This document shows positions 38,095-45,719 of a DNA stretch of 64,000 bases, piece after piece. The DNA lies in NCBI RefSeq assembly GCF_001652265.1, contig NZ_LWBS01000154.1, forward strand, positions 1 to 64,000, in the 5' to 3' direction. The notes beneath the pieces were generated by a model, which was not told the DNA's origin, ran no database searches, and saw only the letters and a program-made list of their open reading frames with translations. Each line of letters opens with the position of its first letter. The first letter of the stretch is position 1. The position numbers and the translations under genes were made by a program. This stretch comes from Rhizobium leguminosarum. GTDB lineage: Bacteria > Pseudomonadota > Alphaproteobacteria > Rhizobiales > Rhizobiaceae.

Positions 38095-38376
38095 CTGCCA
38101 TTGCCGGCCCTAACGGGCTCTGCAACCTGTCGAAGCTGTCGGTCCAGTGGCTGAGGCTCGGCAGGTATCGAACGCATCAAGCCCGGCCATCCGCAGCAGA
38201 ACGGCCGCCACGAGCGCCTGCATCTGACGTTGAAGAAGAAGGCCACCCGTCCGCCCGGCAGAACGACCCTTCAACAGCGGGCACGCTTCGATGACTTCAT
38301 CAGCGAATTCAACGAAGAACGCCCGCACGAGGCGCTGGGAATGAGGCATCCGGCTCGTCAGCTTCATGCACTATGA
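38095..38376 (+). mobile_element. IS481-family transposase remnant (C-terminal part)
   Basis: Two frames together spell the end of an IS481-type DDE transposase. The first is GPNGLCNLSKLSVQWLRLG (about 38106-38162). After a frameshift comes GIERIKPGHPQQNGRHERL (from 38164), then LQQRARFDDFISEFNEERPHEALGMRHPA to the stop at 38376. HPQQNGRHER holds the final Glu region of the DDE triad. The N-terminal two thirds are gone. The bases 38459-38490 (CAATCTGTTACC..TGTCTTCGGT) may be the old right end. It shows past transposition next to the attL site. Confidence 0.8.
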
Positions 38377-38498
38377 TCTGGGATATATCGATCTGGAGCA
38401 GAGGACTTCCAAAACCATCGACAACCCGTTCGGCACGAGCTTGTCACCCCTGTCTCAGGAACAATCTGTTACCTGTGTCTTCGGTATGGGCAATTGGA

Positions 38499-38553
38499 AA
38501 ACTGGAGCGGGCGAAGGGATTCGAACCATCGACCCCAACCTTGGCAAGGTTGT
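38499..38553. other. attL: displaced 3' half of tRNA-Gly
   Basis: These 55 bp match 53581-53635 with one difference (A at 38528, C at 53610). They correspond, on the minus strand, to the anticodon arm, T arm and acceptor 3' end plus CCA of tRNA-Gly(GCC). The 5' half of the tRNA is absent here. This is the left attachment site of the 15-kb element. Confidence 0.92.
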
Positions 38554-38690
38554 TATTGCGGCCTATCAGCGTTTGTCAGGAGCTATCACCGGATATCACG
38601 GGATGCACCAAGCGATTGGAAAATAAAGATATTTTTTGATTTTTGCGTTTGATTTCGTTTCGGTTGGATTGATTTCGATGTCTGCCCGGT

Positions 38691-38728
38691 GGTAGCTATG
38701 TGGTAGCTGAGAGGTTCTAGCTACCACA
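38691..38728. promoter_or_regulatory. Arm-site repeat and inverted repeat before the integrase
   Basis: GGTAGCTATGTGGTAGCTGA (38691-38710) recurs near attR at 53501-53520 with one mismatch. It overlaps a perfect 10-bp inverted repeat, TGTGGTAGCT (38699-38708) / AGCTACCACA (38719-38728), which ends 10 bp before the integrase start. These look like integrase or excisionase arm-binding sites that also serve as an operator. Confidence 0.65.
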
Positions 38729-38738
38729 GGAGAAAACT

Positions 38739-40037
38739 TTGCCGAAGCTGACTAAAGCCCTTGTTGCCGCCCTCGCGCCGCCGGATACCGGTGATAAAAT
38801 TGAATGGGACAGCGGCATTCCTGGGTTCGGCGTCCGGGTGTGGGCCGGTGGCGCGAAGACGTATATTCTGAAGTACCGAAACAGTGACGGTAGGGTCAGA
38901 TGGCTGACTATCGGCCGCGTCGGCGGCCTAACGTTAGACGAGGCGCGAGATGAGGCGACCAAGGCGCGGGGCGCTATTGCCAAGGGCGAGGACCCGGCAG
39001 CGGAAAAGCAAGCCCATCGGAAAGCGGAAACCGTTGAGCAACTCATCGAGCTTTACGCGGTGGAAGGTCTCTTCGTCCAGCGAGGTATCAGGCAAGGCGA
39101 GCCGATGAAGCCACTTACCGCCGCCTATACGGTGGCAAGGCTGCGTCACCACGCTATACCCCTACTCGGCAAAATGAAGGCCAAAGCCGTCAAGCCTGGC
39201 GATATCGAGCGCTTCGTTCGAGACGTCACCAACGGCAAAACGGCACGCGACGAGAAGATCAGAGACGAGGCTGGTAAAGAAAAGCGTGTCATCGTTCGCG
39301 GTGGCGAAGGCGCCGCCAGAAAGGTTGTCCGCGACCTCTCCGCCGTTTTCAGTTTTGCCAAACGCCGGAGCATCGTTGAGAAGAACCCCGTCGAGGATGC
39401 AGCGGTTCGCAAGACTGACAATAAGCGGGAGCGTTTTCTATCTCTGGAGGAAATTCAACGCCTCGGCGCTGCCTTCGAAGAACTGGAAGCCAGTGGCACG
39501 AATTCGAAGGCCCTCGATATCTGCCGATTGTGGGCACTCACGGGCGCTAGGCGTAACGAAATCGCGGGCCTGAAATGGGATGAGATTGATCATTCATCAG
39601 GCTTCTTGCGTTTTGAGGATACCAAGACAGGAAAGTCACTCCGCCCCCTCGGGACCGCTGCCCGTGCGTTGCTCGCCGCACGGTACGCCTCCCGAGACAA
39701 GGCGAAGCCGTGGGTTTTCCCGGCGGAACGCGACGGAGATGGATTCTATGTGGGAACCAAACGCATTTGGCCCATAGTGACGAAGAAAGCCAATCTGCCC
39801 GGTGTCACACCGCACACACTGCGTCACTCACTTGGAAGCGTGGCTGCGTCCAGCGGCGAAGCCCTCTTAATTGTCGGGTCCTTGCTTGGCCACGCCAATG
39901 CGAGGTCAACGCAAATCTATGCCCACATTGATCGGGATCCCTCGCAGCGGGCGGCTGACAAAGTTGGCGATACAATTGCCGCAGCGCTAGCAGGAAGAAA
40001 AAAGGCGGAAGTGATTCCTCTCCGTATCGCTGAATAA
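38739..40037 (+). CDS. Tyrosine-recombinase integrase (P4 type)
   Basis: This is a 432-residue integrase starting at TTG with AGGAG upstream. The N-terminal DUF4102-type arm-binding domain runs to about residue 100 (WDSGIPGFGVRVWAGGAKTYILKY, LTIGRVGGLTLDEARDEA). A core-binding SAM-like domain follows. The catalytic domain has Arg271 (TGARRNEI), His359 and Arg362 (HTLRHSLG), a further His in LLGHANARST, and Tyr394 (IYAHID). All catalytic residues are present, so it is probably active. It lies 186 bp inside attL and should recombine the tRNA-Gly repeats. A strong terminator follows. Confidence 0.93.
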   Translation: MPKLTKALVAALAPPDTGDKIEWDSGIPGFGVRVWAGGAKTYILKYRNSDGRVRWLTIGRVGGLTLDEARDEATKARGAIAKGEDPAAEKQAHRKAETVEQLIELYAVEGLFVQRGIRQGEPMKPLTAAYTVARLRHHAIPLLGKMKAKAVKPGDIERFVRDVTNGKTARDEKIRDEAGKEKRVIVRGGEGAARKVVRDLSAVFSFAKRRSIVEKNPVEDAAVRKTDNKRERFLSLEEIQRLGAAFEELEASGTNSKALDICRLWALTGARRNEIAGLKWDEIDHSSGFLRFEDTKTGKSLRPLGTAARALLAARYASRDKAKPWVFPAERDGDGFYVGTKRIWPIVTKKANLPGVTPHTLRHSLGSVAASSGEALLIVGSLLGHANARSTQIYAHIDRDPSQRAADKVGDTIAAALAGRKKAEVIPLRIAE

Positions 40038-40061
40038 TTCCCTCACCTTTCGCCTAAAAGC

Positions 40062-40093
40062 GCCCGCCAAGACCATTCTGGCGGGCTTTTTTT
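40062..40093 (+). terminator. Rho-independent terminator of the integrase gene
   Basis: An 8-bp perfect stem, GCCCGCCA / TGGCGGGC, with a 9-nt loop is followed by seven T. Confidence 0.88.
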
Positions 40094-40257
40094 GTGGAGT
40101 GGTGTCGGCAATACCGGGAATGTGGCAAGTTTCTTGGTGCCGCGTCATATCAACGAATAGCATCACCTATCAGCGCTTAACCCTTCGCAGAATCGTGGAA
40201 TGACGGCAGGAAGCTAACTGCGCAAATTACCTTCACAATCAATCGAAGGTAAACATC

Positions 40258-40521
40258 ATGAGCAAGAAGACATCTCAGCTTTCCCTCATGGAAATTGGAA
40301 AGCTCCACGCTGATCTTTCCGCGCTTCCAGACGATATTCAATTAGACCCGTCAAAGGCGTCTGAAGCCTTGCGAGTCATGGGCGTACGGATCGCTCGCCA
40401 AACACTGGCAAAGATCCGCTGCGCGTCCAGCAATGGCCCCGCTTTCCGAAAGGTCGCGAATGGCCGCGTTGTCTATCGCCTCGGCGATCTCCGTCGCTTC
40501 GCCGGAATGGATGCGTCCTAA
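40258..40521 (+). CDS. Small helix-turn-helix (excisionase-like) protein
   Basis: This is an 87-residue protein starting at MSKKTSQLSL, with GAAGGT upstream. The C-terminal part, LRVMGVRIARQTLAKIRCASSNGP followed by FRKVANGRVVYRLGDLRRFA, is the winged-helix pattern of MerR/excisionase-like domains: a recognition helix followed by a wing ending in VYRLGDL. It is the first gene after the integrase and may act as excisionase or as early regulator. A transcription hairpin follows, before the next gene. Confidence 0.65.
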   Translation: MSKKTSQLSLMEIGKLHADLSALPDDIQLDPSKASEALRVMGVRIARQTLAKIRCASSNGPAFRKVANGRVVYRLGDLRRFAGMDAS

Positions 40522-40532
40522 GACGAAAAGAA

Positions 40533-40566
40533 AAACCCCTCCCGCCGGCAAGCAATGAAGGGGTTT
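40533..40566 (+). terminator. Hairpin (possible attenuator) before the next gene
   Basis: AAACCCCT (40533-40540) pairs with AGGGGTTT (40559-40566), closing 20 bp before the start of the 40587 gene. The T-tract is only three bases, so partial termination is the most that can be said. Confidence 0.55.
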
Positions 40567-40586
40567 GACTTGGAAAAGTATGCATC

Positions 40587-41126
40587 ATGAATAGCGAAAA
40601 CAGTGATTTCGGTCAAGTCGCCCATGCCTCGTTGGGCAGGCAGATACATCAGCGGATGGCGACATTCGGCACGCTGGACCTGCTTTACGAGGCAATAGAA
40701 TTGCAGTCTCACGGCGAGGTCATCGCGGCCAAGCATCTCATCGAGCGGGCAATAGATGCCATCGAGGACGGCGGCCGTTCAGAGGCAGAGATTATCGCCG
40801 AGATAGCGGATCTCCCTCCCGTTTTTGCAATTGATGGATGGCTCCACGGTCGCCGCCACGATGTCCTAGACAAGTTCGCGATGAGCTTGGGTTGGGCGGC
40901 GGTATGGGCCGGTGAGACTTTCCGCGCCTCGCTTGAGGACGGTTCTTTTGATCTGCACGTCAATGCCGCTGACGGTTGGCGATGCACTTCCGGTATGCCC
41001 GACGTGCTTGTCTATGGCGTTGGTCTCACCGCTCTCCACGCACATTTGAAATGCGAGAACCTGGCGGCTACCGTTGCACGTCTCGCGCCTTGGTATTTGA
41101 AATCTACGAAAGGCGGCAGGGTGTGA
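40587..41126 (+). CDS. Hypothetical protein upstream of primase
   Basis: This is a 179-residue acidic protein (MNSENSDFGQ) of no recognised family. Helical, charge-rich stretches (ELQSHGEVIAAKHLIERAIDAIEDGGRSEAEIIAEIADL) come first, then a compact C-terminal half with a single WRCTSGMPD. No membrane or signal segment is seen. Its stop codon overlaps the GTG start of the primase-helicase (GTGTGA), which suggests translational coupling and a shared role in element replication. The function is unknown. Confidence 0.75.
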   Translation: MNSENSDFGQVAHASLGRQIHQRMATFGTLDLLYEAIELQSHGEVIAAKHLIERAIDAIEDGGRSEAEIIAEIADLPPVFAIDGWLHGRRHDVLDKFAMSLGWAAVWAGETFRASLEDGSFDLHVNAADGWRCTSGMPDVLVYGVGLTALHAHLKCENLAATVARLAPWYLKSTKGGRV

Positions 41127-42775
41127 GCACTTTGACCTCTGAAGACGATCTCGGCTTTCTTGATGATATCGCCGAACCCGCCGTTGATGCTCCCGGTTCT
41201 CGGTTGCGAAGCCCGGAAAGCCTACCTGACCACATTCGGGCCGAATATGAGCGCGTCAACTTACCTGCTCCGCCATTGGCGGCTCCGCCGGAAGTCCGAG
41301 GCTCGTTTGAAGATTATGAGTCATTGCACGAAACCGTCATCAATGATGACGCGTTGGCGCTGGAGCTTGGCCAAAAGCATTGGGATGAAAACGCCAAATT
41401 CGTTGCCTCCTTGGGGAAGTGGTTCTTTTGGCGGGGGTCGCGGTGGGAGGATGCGGATTATCCCGTGACGCGGGGACAGGTTCGCGATTTCCTTCGAATG
41501 AAGGCCGATGAAGTCTTCGAGTGGGCGCAACGCCAGGCCCTCGATTCCAGCGAGGAAAAGTCAAAAGGCATTTCGGCGGCGACCGCTAAACTTCGGCGCG
41601 TCCTTGGCGCGCACTCCACTGTCACCGCTGTCGAGCAGATGGCGAGATCAAATGCGAAGAGCATAGCCTATGCAGAGGACTTCGATGGCAACACCCTTCT
41701 TCTTGGAACTCCTGGCGGAACCGTAGACTTGAAAACGGGGCAGCTCCGTCCGGCGCGGCGCGAAGACATGATTACGAAGTTCACCGCGGTGGCGCCTGCG
41801 CCTCAGGGAACCCCTGCCATAGTCTGGTTCGAATTCCTATGCCGTGTCTTTCCCGGTGACGACGGACGTGGTGACCTCGAAACCATTGCCTTCATCCAAC
41901 GCGCCGCCGGCTACGCCCTGACCGGCGAGACAACAGAGCAAAAGTTGCTTTTCCTTCATGGCACCGGCCGCAATGGCAAGGGCACCATCATGCAGACCCT
42001 TACCGGGATCCTCGGCGAGTATTCCCGCACCGTCTCATCATCGCTCTTCATGGCGACCCATGGGCAGGAACACCCAACCGGGCTCGCGCAACTCAAGGGC
42101 GCCCGGTTGGTGGCGTCGAATGAGATACCGAAGGGCGCGACGTGGAATGAGGAGGTTATCAAATCGCTCACCGGCGGTGACACCATTTCAGCCCGGCTGA
42201 TGCGCCAGGACTTCTTTGAGTTCCAACCACAGCTTTCCCTCTTCATCAGCGGTAACAACAAACCGAGATTTAAGGGCGTCGGTGTCTCGATGCGCGAGCG
42301 TTTCATACTGGTTCCGTTCACTCGAAATTTCACGGACGAGAACGGGAAGCGCGACCCGAACCTTGGTGACAAACTCAAGGCTGAATGGCCCGCCATTTTG
42401 CGTTGGTGCATCGACGGCGCCGGGGAGTGGCTGAAGATGGGGTTGGCACCCCCGGAAACCGTGAGGGCCGCCAGCGCGGATTATCTGGACGAGGAAGACG
42501 ATATCTTGGCCTTCGTCCGCGACTGCCTGGTGCCGGATAAGGACGCCCGCACCGCCACCGCCGATATCTATCCCGCCTTCCGCAAGTGGCAGGAAGAACA
42601 GGGCGTGAAGTCACCTTGGACGCAAACCGCGATGTCTCGCGCGCTCGGCGAAGAGGGAAATTTGGAACTGAAGCGGACACGGCCAGGCGGCGGCGGGTCA
42701 GTGGTCAATTGTGTCATCGGCTACCGCTTGAAGATCAATCCTGATGCCTATTCCAGTTACTGCGATGTCGAATGA
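41123..42775 (+). CDS. D5/P4-type primase-helicase (SF3 helicase)
   Basis: This is a 550-residue protein starting at GTG (VSTLTSEDD) inside the stop of the gene before, with AAAGGCGGCAGG upstream. Residues about 90-230 form the D5 N-terminal domain. The helicase follows: Walker A GTGRNGKGT (280-288), an acidic Walker B-type segment ARLVASNEIP, and motif C LFISGNNKPRF. The C-terminal part resembles a winged helix (FRKWQEEQGV.SPWTQTAMSRAL). No complete archaeo-eukaryotic primase domain is visible at the N-terminus. It is the likely replication initiator/helicase of the element, as alpha is in satellite P4. An iteron-bearing inverted repeat starts 11 bp downstream. Confidence 0.88.
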   Translation: MSTLTSEDDLGFLDDIAEPAVDAPGSRLRSPESLPDHIRAEYERVNLPAPPLAAPPEVRGSFEDYESLHETVINDDALALELGQKHWDENAKFVASLGKWFFWRGSRWEDADYPVTRGQVRDFLRMKADEVFEWAQRQALDSSEEKSKGISAATAKLRRVLGAHSTVTAVEQMARSNAKSIAYAEDFDGNTLLLGTPGGTVDLKTGQLRPARREDMITKFTAVAPAPQGTPAIVWFEFLCRVFPGDDGRGDLETIAFIQRAAGYALTGETTEQKLLFLHGTGRNGKGTIMQTLTGILGEYSRTVSSSLFMATHGQEHPTGLAQLKGARLVASNEIPKGATWNEEVIKSLTGGDTISARLMRQDFFEFQPQLSLFISGNNKPRFKGVGVSMRERFILVPFTRNFTDENGKRDPNLGDKLKAEWPAILRWCIDGAGEWLKMGLAPPETVRAASADYLDEEDDILAFVRDCLVPDKDARTATADIYPAFRKWQEEQGVKSPWTQTAMSRALGEEGNLELKRTRPGGGGSVVNCVIGYRLKINPDAYSSYCDVE

Positions 42776-42785
42776 GCGGAGGTTT

Positions 42786-42925
42786 GTTGCACTTGTTGCA
42801 CTTCCTCCCCTTATCACCCGTAGTAGCTTGTATGTATACTTTCCCGCGTGCGGGAAAAACAATACCCGTAATGGCTGTTTGTGCTTTTGACGGGTGATAA
42901 GGAAGCGAAGTGCAACAAGTGCAAC
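42786..42925. other. Candidate replication origin: 36-bp inverted repeat built from 9-bp iterons
   Basis: The left arm (42786-42821) has GTTGCACTT twice in tandem, then a 6-bp spacer and CTTATCACCCGT. The right arm (42890-42925) is its reverse complement at 32 of 36 positions. Between them lies a small hairpin, TTCCCGC-GT-GCGGGAA (42841-42856), in an otherwise AT-rich loop. It follows the helicase gene directly, as expected for an origin bound by that protein. It could also be an operator; the right arm covers the start region of the next gene. Confidence 0.55.
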
Positions 42926-43371
42926 ACGACGTGGATCAAATAAATCGAACGATATTGCCGGCTATGACCTCGAAAACCGTGATCCCAACCAAAGCAGACG
43001 AAGCCCAAGCCCTACGGCTCTTCGAAATCATCGAGACCATTCCGGAGGTGCCGTCTGGCGTTGTCGCCCTGGTGGCCCGAGCCAAAAAACTGCTGGAAGC
43101 CGATCTTCCTCGGCAGACGAACATGCGTGCCGCCCGGCGAGGTGAAGCCGTCCGCGTCCTCGCAGATCAGATGCATCCTGGCTGGCGGCTCAAGGCGCCT
43201 GGTGCACCCTCAGCCCGAGATGTAGCCCGTGACTTCCACGCGCGAGGTAGCAAGATCAAGATCAAGAAAGAATATTACTGTGAGCCACAAATCACTTTGA
43301 AACACATTCTTGAACTTAATGGCGGTGCAGTTCCGTCATTCGAGACATTTCGGCGTGATCTAAAATATTGA
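42910..43371 (+). CDS. Hypothetical basic protein after the primase
   Basis: This is a 153-residue protein if read from GTG at 42910, which lies inside the inverted repeat. An ATG at 42964 (MTSKTVIPTK) gives 135 residues and may be the real start. It is rich in basic residues, with ARRGEAVRVLADQM and ARDFHARGSKIKIKKEYYC. No family is recognised. Its position after the helicase and origin-like repeat suggests a replication or copy-control role (inference). Confidence 0.65.
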   Translation: MQQVQHDVDQINRTILPAMTSKTVIPTKADEAQALRLFEIIETIPEVPSGVVALVARAKKLLEADLPRQTNMRAARRGEAVRVLADQMHPGWRLKAPGAPSARDVARDFHARGSKIKIKKEYYCEPQITLKHILELNGGAVPSFETFRRDLKY

Positions 43372-43450
43372 TCCTTCCCGTTGGGTAACGAAACCGCGAA
43401 GTCGACCCAAAATCGCTGATAAATTGCTTCCAATAGATTTCGAGGAAGCG

Positions 43451-43849
43451 ATGACAATTGATCTCTACAAGCTACGACAGTTTTACCAGGCATCCAAAGA
43501 TGCGCATGGCGCTCTTGCCGGCGCGTGGGAGCGATATCGAGATGCACTCACATTGCGCCGACGTGCAAGAGAGGCATTTGTCAGACTCGTAAGTGTGCCT
43601 TCAAGTCTAGATCCGGAAGTCGTCCTGGAAGCCGCAAAAAAGGAGGCCTTCGAGAAGGACAGAAGGCTGAGAGACCCTCAAAAAGCCGCTGCCGGGAAAG
43701 CCGTTTTAGATGCGGAGCGGCCGTTCAAAATGGCGGAAGAAGAAATCGCTCGCCTTCAGCAAAAAAGCAACCACGCCGGGCGGATTTGGACGCGTTGCCG
43801 CGACTACGCGCAGGAGCAAGGTGTGCTCCCAACTGATATGGAGAATTGA
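43451..43849 (+). CDS. Hypothetical coiled-coil protein
   Basis: This is a 132-residue protein starting at MTIDLYKLRQF, with GAGGAAG upstream. It is almost wholly helical and charged (EAFVRLV, LEAAKKEAFEKDRRLRDPQ, MAEEEIARLQQKSNHAG). Its stop is directly followed by the next start (TGAATG). It is the first of five tightly packed small genes (43451-45320) that look like one operon. No family is recognised. A scaffold or packaging accessory is possible. Confidence 0.7.
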   Translation: MTIDLYKLRQFYQASKDAHGALAGAWERYRDALTLRRRAREAFVRLVSVPSSLDPEVVLEAAKKEAFEKDRRLRDPQKAAAGKAVLDAERPFKMAEEEIARLQQKSNHAGRIWTRCRDYAQEQGVLPTDMEN

Positions 43850-44419
43850 ATGTCAAAAAGTCTTAAATCTGTTGCCGACCGTCTCACCTCGCTGTTTTCC
43901 GAGACCGCGAAGATCCAAACGCAACTGACTACGGCGATCGGTGAAGTCGAATCCGACTTGATTGCCGCAAAAGATCGCCTCGCCGCAATTCAATCCGCTC
44001 CGGTGGACCGTGAAGAGGTGAGTCGCCGCATCAAAGCTTTTGCGGTTTCCGCCGCGGAAGAAGCGCGCGCCGCCTCTGGCGTCATCGATTTCGCCCGCCT
44101 CAACTACAATCCGGCCCAAGGCACCGATATCACCGGTTTGAACCCCCGGCATATTTTCGGCTTCCAGGTATTGACTGGCGATATCGAAGCCATCGTTGAT
44201 AGGCTGACCGATGCGGCTTTTGCCAGCTTTTCAGCGCAACCGATATCGGCGGGGGAACGCGAGCGCGAAACAAACGCACTCAACGCCGAGATTGCCAATC
44301 TGGAACGCATGAGGGAGCGGATCGCGCGTGACGCCGCCGCCCACGGGATCAACATTCCGCGGAGCGAATTCGCTGATCCCGCCGTCCTGCTTGCCCCTGA
44401 TGTCGAGCTTCAGGCATGA
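43850..44419 (+). CDS. Hypothetical protein of the small-gene operon
   Basis: This is a 189-residue protein with an N-terminal coiled coil (ADRLTSLFSETAKIQTQLTTAIGEVESDL), a middle segment with NPRHIFGFQVLTGDIEAIVDRLTDAAF, and a second helical stretch (ERERETNALNAEIANLERMRERI). No signal or membrane segment is seen. It overlaps the next gene by 4 bp (ATGA). The function is not recognised. Confidence 0.75.
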   Translation: MSKSLKSVADRLTSLFSETAKIQTQLTTAIGEVESDLIAAKDRLAAIQSAPVDREEVSRRIKAFAVSAAEEARAASGVIDFARLNYNPAQGTDITGLNPRHIFGFQVLTGDIEAIVDRLTDAAFASFSAQPISAGERERETNALNAEIANLERMRERIARDAAAHGINIPRSEFADPAVLLAPDVELQA

Positions 44420-44673
44420 CGCGAGGGGCGAAAATTGAGCGGAAGACGGCAGCTATGCTTGCCGCGCAGCGCCGAGCAAAACGGGCTACACGCCTCGCTC
44501 ATGTCGAAACGCAGTCACTTAAATGGGCGGTCCTGTCCGAGCCTGACGCCCCGTACATCCGCGGGGCGTTGGAGCGAGCACTTACCGCGCAGAACGCGGC
44601 GATTTTCGAATTGCAGCGGTATGAAACCGCCCGCTCGCAGCTTAGCGCGGAATGGAGGAACAATGGTCGCTGA
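44416..44673 (+). CDS. Small basic hypothetical protein
   Basis: This is an 85-residue protein, very basic at the N-terminus (MTRGAKIERKTAAMLAAQRRAKRATR) and helical after it. It starts in a 4-bp overlap and ends in an 11-bp overlap with its neighbours, so the operon is translationally coupled. The function is not recognised. Confidence 0.7.
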   Translation: MTRGAKIERKTAAMLAAQRRAKRATRLAHVETQSLKWAVLSEPDAPYIRGALERALTAQNAAIFELQRYETARSQLSAEWRNNGR

Positions 44674-44935
44674 AATCCACGTTCTCAAGATGCCGAAAGA
44701 CCGGCAGGCCGCTGCAATTGCGGTACGGGCCGAAGCAATTCAACCAGATATCGCGGCTGCAGTAGAGGCGGAACGTGAACGCGTTCTCACCTTGGTGACC
44801 ATCGCCGAACAGGCGGCTCGCATCGGCGTCGACGTCGATCTTGCCGCCATTATTTCACACGGCGCCGTTCCCGATGAAGTGCGCGAGGTCGTTATCGATA
44901 TGGCATCATCCGAAAGGGATCAGAATTATGGATAG
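44663..44935 (+). CDS. Small protein, paralogue of the next gene
   Basis: This is a 90-residue protein starting at MVAEIHVLKMPKDRQ, with GGAGGAA upstream. The core AEAIQPDIAAAVEAERERVLTLV followed by TIAEQAARIGVDVDLAAII resembles the core of the next protein (AEQAVSAHILAERKRCAGLM, then ALSEQAARLRVSFDADAAI), so the two are tandem paralogues. Similar ERxR..A.....G....A..I patterns occur in the C-terminal scaffold tails of phage prohead proteases, which is only a suggestion. It overlaps the next gene by 8 bp. Confidence 0.7.
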   Translation: MVAEIHVLKMPKDRQAAAIAVRAEAIQPDIAAAVEAERERVLTLVTIAEQAARIGVDVDLAAIISHGAVPDEVREVVIDMASSERDQNYG

Positions 44936-45320
44936 CAAAAAGAAGCACCATGCTGCCGCCGCGTTGCGTAAGCAGGTCGCGAACAGACATGCAGCCGAAG
45001 CCGAACAGGCAGTTAGTGCTCACATCCTTGCGGAACGGAAACGCTGCGCCGGCCTGATGGCGTTAAGCGAGCAAGCCGCCCGACTCCGAGTCAGTTTCGA
45101 CGCTGACGCCGCGATACTGGGCCGCATCTCGTTGCAGGCGGCTCGCAATAAGGTGATGCACGCCGCCGCCGATGGTGACGCACCGGAAACCTCCCCCGTA
45201 TTCGGGCCAAACGCAACTGGTCGAAACCTGCAGGCCGGCTCCGAGAAGGCGGTGGATAAAGCGGCGATGTGGCGGAAGGCATATGAGAGCAACCGGCCCA
45301 AGCCGGCCAAGCTACCCTAG
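44928..45320 (+). CDS. Small protein, paralogue of the previous gene
   Basis: This is a 130-residue protein starting at MDSKKKHHAAAALRKQ, with AAAGGGAT upstream. It shares the helical core of the previous gene and adds a charged N-terminus and a proline/lysine-rich tail (AYESNRPKPAKLP). It is the last gene of the operon; a GC-rich non-coding stretch follows. It may be a scaffold-like or DNA-binding accessory protein (inference). Confidence 0.7.
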   Translation: MDSKKKHHAAAALRKQVANRHAAEAEQAVSAHILAERKRCAGLMALSEQAARLRVSFDADAAILGRISLQAARNKVMHAAADGDAPETSPVFGPNATGRNLQAGSEKAVDKAAMWRKAYESNRPKPAKLP

Positions 45321-45719
45321 TTTTTGACGGGTCTCCTCCCCGCCCGTCCTCGCGTCGCCGGTTCGTCTCCTATCCGGATCGGCGGCGCGCCCTCCATCAT
45401 CGACGCGCAAGAATATTTCACGGGTCCTTCCCCCAGTACCGGGACCTGCGGGGGACGTGGCCGCGCAGGCTTTCGCTAGCGACAGAATCTTTCAGCATGG
45501 TTACACTTTATGCATTATGCATAGAGAAACCGTTGGTATCGAGACAAGCAATGCCGGTGCAGTGGCTAGTCGCTTACCAAATAAATATCTGTAGTTATTC
45601 AGGAATCTCTACTTCTCGGTAAGTTCGAAGAGCTTTTTTAGGCCGTTGAATCAGCCGGCGTGCGGTTTTCAACAATTTGGTTATGAACCATGCATAATGC
45701 TTAGCCATCTGGTGAAAGC
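45321..45719. other. Non-coding stretch of the element with operator-like repeats
   Basis: No gene is supported here. It contains a GC-rich segment with TCCCCC / GGGGGA flanking CGGGACCTGC (45429-45455). The AT-rich palindrome TATGCATTATGCATA lies at 45509-45523, and a partial second copy (CATGCATAATGCTTA) in the opposite sense at 45689-45703. A related TATGCATCATGAATA overlaps the start of the 40587 gene. Confidence 0.5.
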
